This document shows, one piece after another, positions 10,101-19,013 of a stretch of DNA of 64,000 nt. Positions within the stretch are counted from its first letter, which is position 1. The number at the start of each line of letters is the position of its first letter. The stretch lies in NCBI GenBank assembly GCA_008501765.1, contig QQUE01000002.1, positions 556,336 to 620,335 on the forward strand, in the 5' to 3' direction. The position numbers were made by a program, and so were the translations under genes. The notes under the pieces are model-generated. The model was not told the DNA's origin. It was given only the letters and a program-made list of their open reading frames with translations, and ran no database searches. This DNA comes from Calditrichota bacterium (GTDB lineage Bacteria; Zhuqueibacterota; Zhuqueibacteria; Zhuqueibacterales; Geothermadaptataceae).

Positions 10101-10150
10101 CTTATTTGGCCGAAAACCTTGAAGAGAATCGCAGCAATTCCATCAAATAA
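7142..10150 (+). CDS. addB: AddB-like nuclease subunit of an AddAB helicase-nuclease
   Basis: A 1002-residue protein with an inactivated UvrD-like body and a C-terminal PD-(D/E)XK nuclease. The nuclease core is IDRVV...FIIDYKK near residues 866-884. Four cysteines are placed as in the AddB iron-sulfur staple: Cys722 (HCPYRF) and Cys972-x2-Cys975-x5-Cys981. No Walker A is seen at the N terminus, as in AddB/RexB proteins of many Gram-negatives. With the next gene it should form the AddAB complex that resects double-strand DNA ends for RecA loading. The gap to addA is 39 bases, so they form one operon. Confidence 0.85.
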   Translation: MPARFKIIARNRSLVKELATELASNNHNNFENQAIVVPNRRLLNYVQLELAQRLGACIPPKILTIESLAKVLPHTSKRPISTTTQRIILNAIITEKNIAFTQSGMEPDIIRFFSEISDAGHGVEIFDQITALLHENPFYDERHVEQLVSQTQAWKNLYSAYSSFLQDHNIIDRSRDIFERVAAYEQTGGSHFSQFADRYFVIGFADASAIQIRLLNILQNESPCEIWFHCDAKALLHSLAPRHDNSPYQPLASLVRQLNFKPGDDSAASDSPHVHVARRLFRISNKKTAAISGAQIHVHQAQSPFQEAKAAVATARNLISAGHIRLEEIIIAVPDERTYGDLIWALCDAGGIPVNYALGIPAIRTQTGQWLQLILDLFSKNAPIAIVLDLFNNKVISHWLATLRENIDKNEVTRQLKSIAQKNNITSDLQRFLQIAREKNYSDLSLILSTLHTLAQPFVDFSERKLAEWVEIIWDLTEKLRLHEFVHGNAGAYNIESRFLTIWINGLQQLSLSGELLQNKISSQKIIQLIFQNILSSEVRPAGQPFIGVQVLGMLELRGLSPKVLLVLGNTEGQFPGGPGRELFYSQPIRHKLGLTTSFKLEKLFDQQFYNFLCAAPEIHLFYSTQFNEDPLVRSRYLQRLVLFDKIQVQSIHLKTANSHLLHSDFLAENIESGSRTTLEGEIKRIHDQINQRGDSRGNFKGNRQKILSHYNYSTLKFLLHCPYRFLLAQLKTDDDILPEDEVSAADIGIWLHNVCQYFFEGIPKNLSAPQWPDLLRPWNEPVTTENREKAYLRLKRIGLALITQLGDQIQDLIFMEDIGWINFLNHEIIMGTFTAEKNQVEVEFDASLPEISAKVGQECNVTVRIDRVVETENSGFIIDYKKTLPKVGKIENGDEPQLPLYFHLINGRPEFAITSAWQASYRDFKSDKPQSFSETRLGAAWENICTRWQNQISDFLENNKNYEAQPSKEACQYCQYHGICRYEESTYLAENLEENRSNSIK

Positions 10151-10189
10151 CAACAATATTACGTAAATTCGACAATTTTAAGTCAATCT

Positions 10190-13100
10190 GTGGTAAACTC
10201 GGGAATCCATTTGCAATCACAGCACAATCCACAAAATCCATACAGCTCATTCGTCGTTAAAGCTTCAGCTGGCACCGGAAAAACATACCAGCTTAGCCAG
10301 CGCTATTTACGGCTCGTCGCAGCAGGGGCGCACCCTGCGGAAATACTCGCGGTTACCTTTTCCCGCAAAGCCGCTGCGGAAATGCACGACCGCATTCTCC
10401 GTGATGCAATTGCAATTATCGCAGAGCCGCAAATTGCTGCTGAGATAGACCGGCAGTTGCAGCAATTTTATACGGCTTCAAACGGCAAAAAACAGAATAT
10501 TCGAGCGCCAATTAAAGCCGTTGAAGCGGCGGAAAAAATTGTTTCATTCTCCCAGACAGCCAAAATTCAGACAATGGACAGCTTTTTTCAAGACCTGGTC
10601 GCACGATTTCCCATAGAAGCCGGCTCACACATTCCAACGCCATTTCGTATTGCTGATAATTTCGAGAAAGAGCGTTTGCATCTGGAGGCGTTACAAAAAT
10701 TATTTATAAATGCAAATCAGCAACAGGGAACACTCCGGGAATTGATTAAATCCTACTTCAACGGCATGGACAACACACCGGATACATTAAAACAACAACT
10801 GCGGGAAGTTTATGAAAACCGGACACTCCTCTTTACGCTGCGGCAAAAACAACAATTCACGACCTGGCAGGACTTGAGTTTACCCGGCTACAGCGAATTT
10901 ACCGATTATTCAAAAGAAGAGTTGGTCGAATATGCCCGGCAAAATTTGCGCAATTATGAATCCATTCTCAACAAAGGAACCAGGGAAAAATTTGTCGAAG
11001 CCTGGTATCAATTCGAGATTGACCAGAATTTTGATTTACTTCGCAGCGGCTTTTTCTCGAAAGGGAAGTCTACTTTTTTTGCCGAGTTTACAAAAAAGCT
11101 TTCCACGGAAGAATGCGCTTTTATCCGGGAATTTTTTGGGGAAACAACCCGTCGCCGGCTCAATTTACAGGCAGATAATATTTTTCAGATATACGAATTT
11201 TACGTTGAAATTTATGAGCAATTGCGTCTTCAAAAAAACCTGGTTCACTACGACGACATCACCCTCGGCGCCTACCGGTTGTTTTATGGAGAGGACAACT
11301 TTGGCGCATTGTACAACCTTTTCCTGAAAACCAGCCATCTTTTGGTCGATGAATTTCAGGACACCAGTCATATTCAGTGGGATATATTTTCCGTAATCAG
11401 TGACGAACTTCTCGCCGGCCAGGGTCTGGCAGCGGAGCGCGGGTTGTTGCCAACTGTTTTCATCGTCGGGGACGCGAAACAGAGTATTTACGGATTTCGT
11501 GGCGGCGACTATACGCTTTTGAACCAGGCCGGGAACTATCTGCAGCAGAGGGGGGCCATTGTGGTTGGAATGGATAAAAGCTGGCGCACCAGCGATTTTA
11601 TGCTCGAGAAAGTGAATTTACTATTTTCCGCACAACAGAACTGTGATAAATTGCCTGATTATTCACCTCACTCGACGGCCACCGTGAATGGCTTTCCAAT
11701 TGTTCCCAACTATGGCAGCCTGACTCTTCTCGAGCCGCTGATGAAAGAAAACCAGGAAAACACAGAGGAGTTGCGCCAACAGGAAGCACAAAATATCGTT
11801 GCAATCATTCAAAATTGGATCGAAAGTGAATTGCCGGTTTATGATAAAACCGCAAAAAAACACCGCCCACTTCGATTGGATGATATTGGCATTTTATATC
11901 GGCGAAAAACACGCATGCTCGAGTTGGAAAAGCAGTTCATTCTAAATGGAATTCCCTATGCTCTGGAAGAACGCCGGGGCTATTTTCTTCGGCGAGAGGT
12001 GGAAGATGTGCTGCAATTCCTGCACTTTCTCGCGCAACCCGATGACGATATCGCGGTGGCAACGTTAATTCGCAGCCCTTTTTTGCGCCTGTCCGATGCC
12101 AATTTTATGGGTATACTGCAGCAGCGTCAAGAAGCCGAGAAATCATTATCATTTTTTGCAATTTTACAAATGCAGTACCCGGAAGCAGCTTCAATTCTGC
12201 ATGAATGTCGCAATAAATTGGGCAGCCTCAGCATCGCGCACATTCTGCTGTTTTTTTTCGAAAAAACAAATGCACTGGCCGCTTACAAACTCGCATTCGG
12301 CAAAGCAGAAGGAGCCCTGGCTGCAGCTAATTTGCAGCAAATTATTCAGATACTGGGCACCGGCTCCGTACCTGAAAATGGCAGTATCCGTGACTATGAA
12401 CGTTTGCTGCACCAGTATCGTGGCATTGATGAAACGGGCAATGTTCAGCTTGCCGGTCACGCTGTAAATATGATGACAATGCACAAAGCCAAAGGTTTGG
12501 AATTTCCCGTTGTTATTTTGCTCGAAGGCGAGTCTGCATTACGAATGGATGACAAAGCGCGGATGAAAAAAAACGGAACCGGTTTTGTAAAATCATTGCA
12601 CCACCCGCCGCACTTCTGTTACAAAGGACGAAAAAAAGAAGAACGCTTGCCAGAAGAGAGCGCACTCGCTCAAAAACTGGTGCAAGGGATCAATATTGAG
12701 GAAGAACGCGAGAGCATGCGCTTGCTCTATGTCACAATGACCCGAGCGCAAGAACACGTGCTCGTTTCCTGCGTCGGTACTCCCGGCACCGAAAGTTTCT
12801 ACAGTATCTTGCAATTCAATCTGTTTCCCGAGGCCAAATCGGTTGAGATTCTTCCCGGATTGAACGGATATCAAATTGCCGAACTACCGGAAAATATATC
12901 AATGAGTCAGCAAGCCATTAAATCTGCAGAAAAACCAGTCTCCACCCCGGAGTTTTCAGCGAACAAAATCAAAGAAAGTGGAATTCGTATCGTTCAACCA
13001 AGCAGCTCACGCGCATCCGAATTTGATGAGGAAAGAACCTGGGACGATGATTTGCACGACAACTTGCGCGACAAAGAAAAAAGTCGCCTTGCCGGTGTGA

Positions 13101-13573
13101 TCATTCACACTGGAATGGCTGCCACAGTTGCAAAGACGCGCTGGAATCTCGAGCACAGTTTAAAAAATGAACTCCTTTCAGCCGCGTTCCGGTTTTCAAA
13201 TGTCGAGCAAGCGGAATTGAAAAAAACAATTGCTGATCAAATTGCCAATAGCTGGAAGTGTGAAAAACTGCAATCGCTGCTGGCCGCTAGCACGAAGCCA
13301 CCTCGAGTGGAAATGCCTTTCACCCATTTGCACGGAGATTCATTGATTAATGGCGTCATCGATCTTGTTATTTTTCATGCGGACTGTTGCTGGATAATTG
13401 ATTACAAATCGCAGACAGGTGGAAACACCGGAGCTCGCGATAGCATCAAAGAGAAGGGATACCAACGCCAGCTTTCTTTCTATCGCCGGGCGGTGGCTGA
13501 ACTATTCAATTATGATAATATTCGTACGGCTGTTTTGTATTCTTCCACTGGAGATTTTGTCGAGATGAAATAA
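10190..13573 (+). CDS. addA: AddA-like UvrD-family helicase-nuclease
   Basis: An 1127-residue superfamily 1A helicase with a C-terminal RecB-type nuclease. Motif I is KASAGTGKT at residues 24-32, motif Ia VTFSRKAAAEM, motif II LLVDEFQDTS, motif III GDAKQSIYGFRGG, motif V MTMHKAKGLEFPV and motif VI LLYVTMTRAQEH. The nuclease has NGVIDLVIF, WIIDYKSQ and YQRQLSFYRRAV. It would unwind DNA 3' to 5' and cut one strand, partnering the AddB protein just upstream. The start is GTG at 10190. A less typical spacer (about residues 900-960) joins helicase and nuclease. No recD-like gene is present, so AddAB fits better than RecBCD. Confidence 0.9.
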   Translation: MVNSGIHLQSQHNPQNPYSSFVVKASAGTGKTYQLSQRYLRLVAAGAHPAEILAVTFSRKAAAEMHDRILRDAIAIIAEPQIAAEIDRQLQQFYTASNGKKQNIRAPIKAVEAAEKIVSFSQTAKIQTMDSFFQDLVARFPIEAGSHIPTPFRIADNFEKERLHLEALQKLFINANQQQGTLRELIKSYFNGMDNTPDTLKQQLREVYENRTLLFTLRQKQQFTTWQDLSLPGYSEFTDYSKEELVEYARQNLRNYESILNKGTREKFVEAWYQFEIDQNFDLLRSGFFSKGKSTFFAEFTKKLSTEECAFIREFFGETTRRRLNLQADNIFQIYEFYVEIYEQLRLQKNLVHYDDITLGAYRLFYGEDNFGALYNLFLKTSHLLVDEFQDTSHIQWDIFSVISDELLAGQGLAAERGLLPTVFIVGDAKQSIYGFRGGDYTLLNQAGNYLQQRGAIVVGMDKSWRTSDFMLEKVNLLFSAQQNCDKLPDYSPHSTATVNGFPIVPNYGSLTLLEPLMKENQENTEELRQQEAQNIVAIIQNWIESELPVYDKTAKKHRPLRLDDIGILYRRKTRMLELEKQFILNGIPYALEERRGYFLRREVEDVLQFLHFLAQPDDDIAVATLIRSPFLRLSDANFMGILQQRQEAEKSLSFFAILQMQYPEAASILHECRNKLGSLSIAHILLFFFEKTNALAAYKLAFGKAEGALAAANLQQIIQILGTGSVPENGSIRDYERLLHQYRGIDETGNVQLAGHAVNMMTMHKAKGLEFPVVILLEGESALRMDDKARMKKNGTGFVKSLHHPPHFCYKGRKKEERLPEESALAQKLVQGINIEEERESMRLLYVTMTRAQEHVLVSCVGTPGTESFYSILQFNLFPEAKSVEILPGLNGYQIAELPENISMSQQAIKSAEKPVSTPEFSANKIKESGIRIVQPSSSRASEFDEERTWDDDLHDNLRDKEKSRLAGVIIHTGMAATVAKTRWNLEHSLKNELLSAAFRFSNVEQAELKKTIADQIANSWKCEKLQSLLAASTKPPRVEMPFTHLHGDSLINGVIDLVIFHADCCWIIDYKSQTGGNTGARDSIKEKGYQRQLSFYRRAVAELFNYDNIRTAVLYSSTGDFVEMK

Positions 13574-13645
13574 ATGGCCCACAATCTAATTATCCTTCAA
13601 ATTTAATAATGAGGATGGTTCATTTTTAATATTTAGACCCCAAGC

Positions 13646-13707
13646 TCGTAGTCCAGAGCGTGCTCTGTCTGCAAATGTGTGTTTTCAGAGCACGCTCTGA
13701 ACTACGA
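13646..13707. repeat. Nested palindromic (REP-like) element
   Basis: Two 22-base arms (13646-13667 and 13686-13707) are reverse complements with one mismatch, around an 18-base loop. Within each arm the core CAGAGC-2-GCTCTG is itself palindromic, so the element can fold as one long hairpin or two small ones. It lies between addA and a small membrane-protein gene. No T-run follows, so it is not a normal terminator. I saw no second copy in this window. Confidence 0.7.
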
Positions 13708-13840
13708 ACTTTTTCGCCCAATTAAAAAGTGAATCCATCACAAAGCAACTCACAAAATTAAGATTGCAGCTCCACTATTAGCAGTATCAAAACATGAAAA
13801 TTCCAGGTAGCTTTTCAACAACTACCACAGTTCAGATAAA

Positions 13841-14278
13841 ATGAGGGTATTTGAAATGAATCCAATTCTTCGAAACGGTCTGGCAATCCTCGCCGGCGTA
13901 ATCTTTGGCAGTATCGTGAACATGGGGATAATTATGATGAGCGGCAGTATCACTCCCCCGCCTCCCGGCGTCGATGTCACAGACATGGAAAGCCTCAAGG
14001 CCTCGATGCATTTGTTTGAAGCGAAGCACTTCATTTTTCCATTTTTAGCCCACGCTCTGGGCACATTGGCTGGTGCTTTTCTAACGGCAAAAATTGCAGT
14101 AAGTCATAAAATGAAATTTGCACTGGGTATCGGTGCTTTCTTTCTGCTCGGAGGAATTGTCAATGTTTACATGCTCCCCTCACCAGTCTGGTTCGCCATT
14201 CTGGATTTGGTAGGCGCTTATATACCCATGGGTTGGATTGGTGGTAAATTTGCCGGTGAGAGCAGCAACGATAGTTGA
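13841..14278 (+). CDS. Small integral membrane protein, function unknown
   Basis: 145 residues with about four membrane helices: residues 8-30, 62-85, 90-112 and 118-138. The first loop is Pro-rich (SGSITPPPPGVDV), and the C-terminal helix is followed by GWIGGKFAG. The composition and the repeated small-residue helices resemble uncharacterised membrane proteins common in Bacteroidota and relatives. I assign no function. ATG at 13841 or the in-frame ATG at 13856 could be the start. Flanks are a palindromic repeat upstream and a terminator hairpin of the convergent gene downstream. Confidence 0.65.
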   Translation: MRVFEMNPILRNGLAILAGVIFGSIVNMGIIMMSGSITPPPPGVDVTDMESLKASMHLFEAKHFIFPFLAHALGTLAGAFLTAKIAVSHKMKFALGIGAFFLLGGIVNVYMLPSPVWFAILDLVGAYIPMGWIGGKFAGESSNDS

Positions 14279-14297
14279 ATTCCCAGCATTTTTACAT

Positions 14298-14333
14298 AAA
14301 AAAAGCGGGATGGCCAACATCGCCCATCCCGCT
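14298..14333 (-). terminator. Intrinsic terminator of the propeller-protein gene
   Basis: A 10-bp GC-rich stem (14304-14313 with 14324-14333) around a 10-base loop. On the minus strand it is followed by a run of seven T (A-run at 14298-14304 on the plus strand). It lies 26 bases after the stop of the minus-strand gene. The plus-strand side has no T-run, so it mainly serves the minus transcript. Confidence 0.85.
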
Positions 14334-14359
14334 AATCGCTTCAGCAGACCCAAAGAAAA

Positions 14360-16900
14360 TTATTCGAGAACCAACATTCGTCTTACCTGGGTTTGCGTTC
14401 CGGCCTTAACTTGAAAAAAATACATGCCCGGACTGACAACCTGACCGGATTCATCGCGGCTATCCCACATAATTTTGTGAACTCCGGGTGTTGTTTGTTT
14501 ATTCCACAATGCCCGGATTTTTTGGCCCAAAATGTTATAGATAAAAACCTTAACAGACTCTGTTTTTGGTACATTAATATCCAATTGGATGTGGGATACC
14601 GATTCGGCTCTGCTATTTAATGTAAATGGATTGGGATAAGCATTTGAGAGCTGGAAATCAACATCGATAAACGATGATCTCTCTTCAATGGCGGTTTGAC
14701 CGGATTGCGTGGTGTTCATGATAAATCCCTCCGCTCCAACCGCGCCTGCAGCCCAGCCGTGATTGACATCTGTGAAACTGAGTCTAAAAATTGAATTTAA
14801 AGTCCCCGTAGGCTGGACGCTCCAATTTTCTCCGCCATCTGCGGTGTAAAGAATAGTGCCAAATGTCCCGGCAATATAGCCATGCTGCGCATCGATGAAC
14901 TCCACGTCATAAAATGTAAACGAGACTGGAGATTTTATCGAGCGCCACGATTTGCCTCCGTCATCACTTTTTCGGATTAAACCGAGGGCGCCAACAAAAA
15001 TGGCAGTATTCGTATCGAGAAATTCAACAGCGAAAATATCATCGTTGGTTTCATTAATCGCCCAATCTGCATCGATTGTCGTCCAGGAATCGCCACCATT
15101 TTCAGAGCGGGAAATTATCCCGCGCATACCGACCGCCAGCCCGACTTTATCGTTTGCAAAAGCGATATCTTCGTAATCCTGTGCATAAACCGGATCGTTA
15201 TCATCTCCGGTACCCTGAATTTTCTGCCAACTGGAGCCACCGTTTGTCGATTTCAAAATATAGCCGTTATGGCCGGCAAACCAGCCAGTATTATCATCGA
15301 TAAAGAAAACAGCCCGCCCGGAATGTTTTTCAGCATTCGTCGAGCCGGAATTCCAAGATGCGCCATTGCTGCTGTTTAAAAATACACCGTATTGACCGAC
15401 GCCTACCGAAGCGCCACCAGGCTTGTGGGTCAGCCCATAAATCCAGTCTTTCATTCCTGTTGTTTTTACTTCACTCCACGAGGAACCGCCGTTGGTTGTG
15501 CGCAGCACCCGGCCCTTGGCCGAGGCAAGTCCATTTTGAGCATCAGAAAAACTAACATCGAAAAGGGTTTCAATTCCCGCCGGAATAGCTTGTTCGCCCC
15601 AAACTGGTGTTCCCGGTACTGTGGATTTCTGGACATCTCCAGTTATACAATATACTTTGCCATCCCCAAGGGCGACGAAAATTTCGCCATCGACGAGAGC
15701 CGGAGAGCCATAGGTTTTGTAGCCATAGCGTGAAATGCCTTCCTGATCCGAGCGATAAAAATGGTATTCTAAAACCGTGTTGCCGGTTTGCAGATTATTG
15801 AAAAGTAACGCACCATATTTATCCACGCCACCAACCAGCCGGGCGCCCGCCGTTTTTCCAATAACCGGAGCACAGGCCCAGGGATCGGAGCGATTGCCGT
15901 ATTTGGTCATAAACTCACGACTAAAAGTCGCCCACCAAACCTCATCGTTTTGCGCGAAACCGTAGGCGCCACCGCGCTCTTCTTTGACACCATCACTAAG
16001 CGCTACATAAATTCCATCATCTTCCGAAACCACAATGCCGCCGCCACCCTGATTGGGTTCAATTTTTCGCGAGCCAAAACTCGACCACGCTGCGCTGCCG
16101 TCGGTGAGATTAAATGCATTCGTCCGTTCCAGCGTACCGGTGATGACATATTTTCCTGTCAATGCGATCGTCATGCGAATATCGAGTCCGGTCGTTTCCC
16201 ACAATTTTTGCCCGTTTTCTCCATTAACTGCAATGAGACGATTGGCAACAGGATCATTGGGATTGTATGATGAGCCGGTAGCATAAACAAGAGTATTTCC
16301 GTGTTTCGCAACGTGGGCCAACACTCCGGTCTCGCCGTTGGTGTATTCCCACTGTTTTTGTCCGTTATTTTTATCCAGACAAACAAGCGTTTTGCCGCCG
16401 ACATAATAGAGCTTGTTTCCATCAATAATGGCGCTCCAGGATTTTCCGCCACTCGGGCTCGAGAATTGCCATTTTACAGATTTATCCGCAGCGCTGATGG
16501 CCACCATTTTGCCGTTAGCGCCTGGAAGATAAAGCATTCCATCAGCATAGGTCATTCCCAGATCACCACCGGCCAAAGCCGAATTTTCATAATGAGACGC
16601 CCAATAATTTGAGCCATCTTCTTGATTAAAAGCATATACCCGGTCGATCCAGCGGACGAAAACGATATTATTTGCAACGATAACCTGAGAAGTTCCCAGC
16701 GTTTCTCCCCGGTGTTCATCGCCCGGTTCAGCAATTTTTACCTGCCATTTTTCATGCACATTGGCTGTCGGAATCCAGGCTTCCGTATTGCCGGTTCGCT
16801 TCAAGTCTGCTTTGAATGATTTTGATTCTGTTCCAGCGAAAACACTGGAAATCATTATTAAAACACTCAGAAGGCCTATTTGCAGTTTTTGGTAATTCAC
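14360..16900 (-). CDS. Secreted PQQ/Asp-box beta-propeller protein with T9SS-type C-terminal domain
   Basis: An 846-residue exported protein. A signal peptide occupies about residues 1-22. Residues 40-430 hold PQQ-type propeller blades (MVAISAADKSVKWQF, LVCLDKNNGQKQWEY, LIAVNGENGQKLWET). Residues 440-745 hold Ycf48/BNR-like blades with five Asp-box motifs (TTNGGSSW, STNGGSSW, SENGGDSW, SDDGGKSW, TADGGENW). The last 85 residues (NAYPNPF..., YNILGQKIRALW, PGMYFFQVKAG) form a FlgD-like/T9SS type A sorting domain. It is therefore probably exported by T9SS, for which the window encodes SprA. The start is GTG at 16900 with GAGG upstream; it is monocistronic. Ligand or enzyme activity is unknown. 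Confidence 0.85.
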   Translation of the reverse strand: MNYQKLQIGLLSVLIMISSVFAGTESKSFKADLKRTGNTEAWIPTANVHEKWQVKIAEPGDEHRGETLGTSQVIVANNIVFVRWIDRVYAFNQEDGSNYWASHYENSALAGGDLGMTYADGMLYLPGANGKMVAISAADKSVKWQFSSPSGGKSWSAIIDGNKLYYVGGKTLVCLDKNNGQKQWEYTNGETGVLAHVAKHGNTLVYATGSSYNPNDPVANRLIAVNGENGQKLWETTGLDIRMTIALTGKYVITGTLERTNAFNLTDGSAAWSSFGSRKIEPNQGGGGIVVSEDDGIYVALSDGVKEERGGAYGFAQNDEVWWATFSREFMTKYGNRSDPWACAPVIGKTAGARLVGGVDKYGALLFNNLQTGNTVLEYHFYRSDQEGISRYGYKTYGSPALVDGEIFVALGDGKVYCITGDVQKSTVPGTPVWGEQAIPAGIETLFDVSFSDAQNGLASAKGRVLRTTNGGSSWSEVKTTGMKDWIYGLTHKPGGASVGVGQYGVFLNSSNGASWNSGSTNAEKHSGRAVFFIDDNTGWFAGHNGYILKSTNGGSSWQKIQGTGDDNDPVYAQDYEDIAFANDKVGLAVGMRGIISRSENGGDSWTTIDADWAINETNDDIFAVEFLDTNTAIFVGALGLIRKSDDGGKSWRSIKSPVSFTFYDVEFIDAQHGYIAGTFGTILYTADGGENWSVQPTGTLNSIFRLSFTDVNHGWAAGAVGAEGFIMNTTQSGQTAIEERSSFIDVDFQLSNAYPNPFTLNSRAESVSHIQLDINVPKTESVKVFIYNILGQKIRALWNKQTTPGVHKIMWDSRDESGQVVSPGMYFFQVKAGTQTQVRRMLVLE

Positions 16901-17166
16901 GATGCTTGTCCTCTTCGCTGTTGTATTCTAAAACCGCTTACAATTTTTGCTTTCGTATGTGTAATTGTATTGGAAATAAAAACGGTTTTTATGCTTAATA
17001 TCGACTTTGATTCAGGAAAATATCAGTGCAACAGGCAAAAGCGATGCCGAAAAAAACCTACACTTCGATGTTCAAATAAAAACACCTCGCAGCACCAGCC
17101 AGTATTTTCAATAATTATCCCTTGCGAAGTTCCCAATTAAGAACTATAATTTTAAACAGTTTAAAC

Positions 17167-18642
17167 ATGAAAGGGGTACGCGTGCAAGATGCCACAAACA
17201 AATTCAGCCGCTTGCAGATATTTGGACTCATAGCCGGTCCATTGCTATTTATTTTCATTTTGATTTTACCGGCACCAGAGGGAATGAATCCGCAAGCCTG
17301 GAAAACAACCGCAATCGCTTTATTTATGGCTATCTGGTGGATGACTGAACCTATTCCTATTCCAGCAACTGCACTATTGCCACTGGTATTGCTGCCATTA
17401 TTTGGCATCCGAACGATGAAATTGGCAGCGCAACCCTATGCGCACCCGTTAATTTATCTTTTTATGGGTGGATTTATTCTCGCCCTGGGAATGCGCAAAT
17501 GGAATCTGCACAAACGGATCGCCCTGCAGATAATTAAAAAAATGGGCACCGGCTCGAAACAAATAATTGCCGGATTTATGATTGCGGCAGCATTTTTGAG
17601 CATGTGGGTGAGCAATACGGCCACCACAATGATGATGTTGCCCATTGCGTTGCCCATCATCGAATTGGCCGGCCGTTCCGGTAGAAGGAAATCCGATGAA
17701 AATTTTGCCATCGCTCTCTTGCTTGGCATAGCCTATGCCTGTAGTATTGGCGGCATGGGTACACTCATCGGTACGCCACCCAATGCATTGCTCGCCGGTT
17801 TTATGGCTGATTCTTACGGATTACAGATTGGATTTGGCCAATGGATGCTCATGGGAGTGCCGCTGGTAATCCTGGGACTGCCCCTCATTTTTGTAATTCT
17901 TACCCGTTTTATTTTTAAAATTGGGACAGAAAATTTGCAAATGGGGGGATCTGTAATTGAGGAAGAACTCAAAAGACTCGGACCAATTACCCGCGAAGAA
18001 AAACTGGTCGCCCTGGTATTCTCACTCGTTGCAATGGCCTGGATTTTTCGTCCGGCAATAAATCTTGCTCTGCCGGGAGTGACAGACACCGGCATCGCCA
18101 TGTTTGGAGCACTCATCCTTTTTATCATTCCCGTGAATCTGAAAAAAGGCGAGTTTCTGCTGGATTGGCAGGCGATGCGCGACTTGCCCTGGGGCGTGTT
18201 GATTTTATTTGGTGGTGGTTTATCCCTCGCCGGGGCGATAAAAGATACCGGCCTGGCACAGTGGATAGGCATGCAGCTTGAGTTCCTTCATTTTCTGCCA
18301 ATTCTGCTTTTCATTCTTATAATTGCTGCTGTAATCATATTTTTGACCGAATTAACCAGCAACACCGCGACAACAGCGGCCTTTTTACCAATTATGGCAT
18401 CTGTTGCGATTGGATTATCACAAGATCCTCTGCTTTTGGCAATTCCCGCCGCTCTCTCTGCCAGTTGCGCTTTCATGTTGCCGGTGGCAACGCCGCCAAA
18501 CGCAATAATTTATGCCAGCGGCCTGGTCAAAATCAACCAGATGATACGCGCGGGAATTTGGTTGAATATTTTGTTCATATTTTTAGTCACGGCCGTGGTT
18601 TACCTGTTGGCGCCGTCCATTTTTAACTTTATAATCCGGTAA
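17167..18642 (+). CDS. SLC13/DASS-family sodium:anion symporter
   Basis: About 491 residues and 11-12 membrane helices. The two SNT signatures of the divalent anion:sodium symporter family are clear: VSNTATTMMMLP in the first half and LTSNTATTAAFLP in the second, each with its helical-hairpin partner (TLIGTPPNALLAGF and ATPPNAIIYASG). WWMTEPIPIPATALLPL near the N terminus is also diagnostic. It should import dicarboxylates such as succinate, malate or related anions with sodium. ATG 17167 is preferred; an in-frame TTG at 17122 would add 15 residues. It stands alone, so the substrate cannot be inferred from neighbours. Confidence 0.88.
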   Translation: MKGVRVQDATNKFSRLQIFGLIAGPLLFIFILILPAPEGMNPQAWKTTAIALFMAIWWMTEPIPIPATALLPLVLLPLFGIRTMKLAAQPYAHPLIYLFMGGFILALGMRKWNLHKRIALQIIKKMGTGSKQIIAGFMIAAAFLSMWVSNTATTMMMLPIALPIIELAGRSGRRKSDENFAIALLLGIAYACSIGGMGTLIGTPPNALLAGFMADSYGLQIGFGQWMLMGVPLVILGLPLIFVILTRFIFKIGTENLQMGGSVIEEELKRLGPITREEKLVALVFSLVAMAWIFRPAINLALPGVTDTGIAMFGALILFIIPVNLKKGEFLLDWQAMRDLPWGVLILFGGGLSLAGAIKDTGLAQWIGMQLEFLHFLPILLFILIIAAVIIFLTELTSNTATTAAFLPIMASVAIGLSQDPLLLAIPAALSASCAFMLPVATPPNAIIYASGLVKINQMIRAGIWLNILFIFLVTAVVYLLAPSIFNFIIR

Positions 18643-19013
18643 AATGAACTCACAAAATATAACTACAAAAATTGAAATTGAATTACACTGGCTGTCTTTT
18701 TATTTTTCATTTCACTACTCAAAGTTGCCGTGCGCAACAAATTGAGACATGCTCATACAAGAGCGTAACTCCGTATTTTTAAATTAGAAAATAAGAGAAA
18801 AATAATTCTGATCAAAACCAGGACAAGTTTCTGAAAATAAAACATTAAGCTACTCTTGATACTGTTTTAAATTTCGATTAAACGGGTTCATTGTTAAATT
18901 AAAACTCCATTTTATTTTGGCATTTTAATTGCTTAATTACACCGCACTGTAAATCTACCACCAATTAATCCAGCATCATTTGCACATACATCATTTTAGA
19001 GCGGATTCACACC
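18643..19013 (+). other. Intergenic region without a recognised gene
   Basis: 371 AT-rich bases between two plus-strand genes. A weak GTTGC...GCAAC hairpin lies near 18723-18737 but lacks a T-run. I see no terminator, tRNA, repeat or small gene. It probably holds the promoter of the TPR protein. Confidence 0.5.

Noticed and set aside
17814-18272. 152-aa minus-strand frame
   Set aside because: Antisense to the SLC13 transporter, whose motifs are clear; reading is Pro/Ser/Arg-rich as expected for a shadow.
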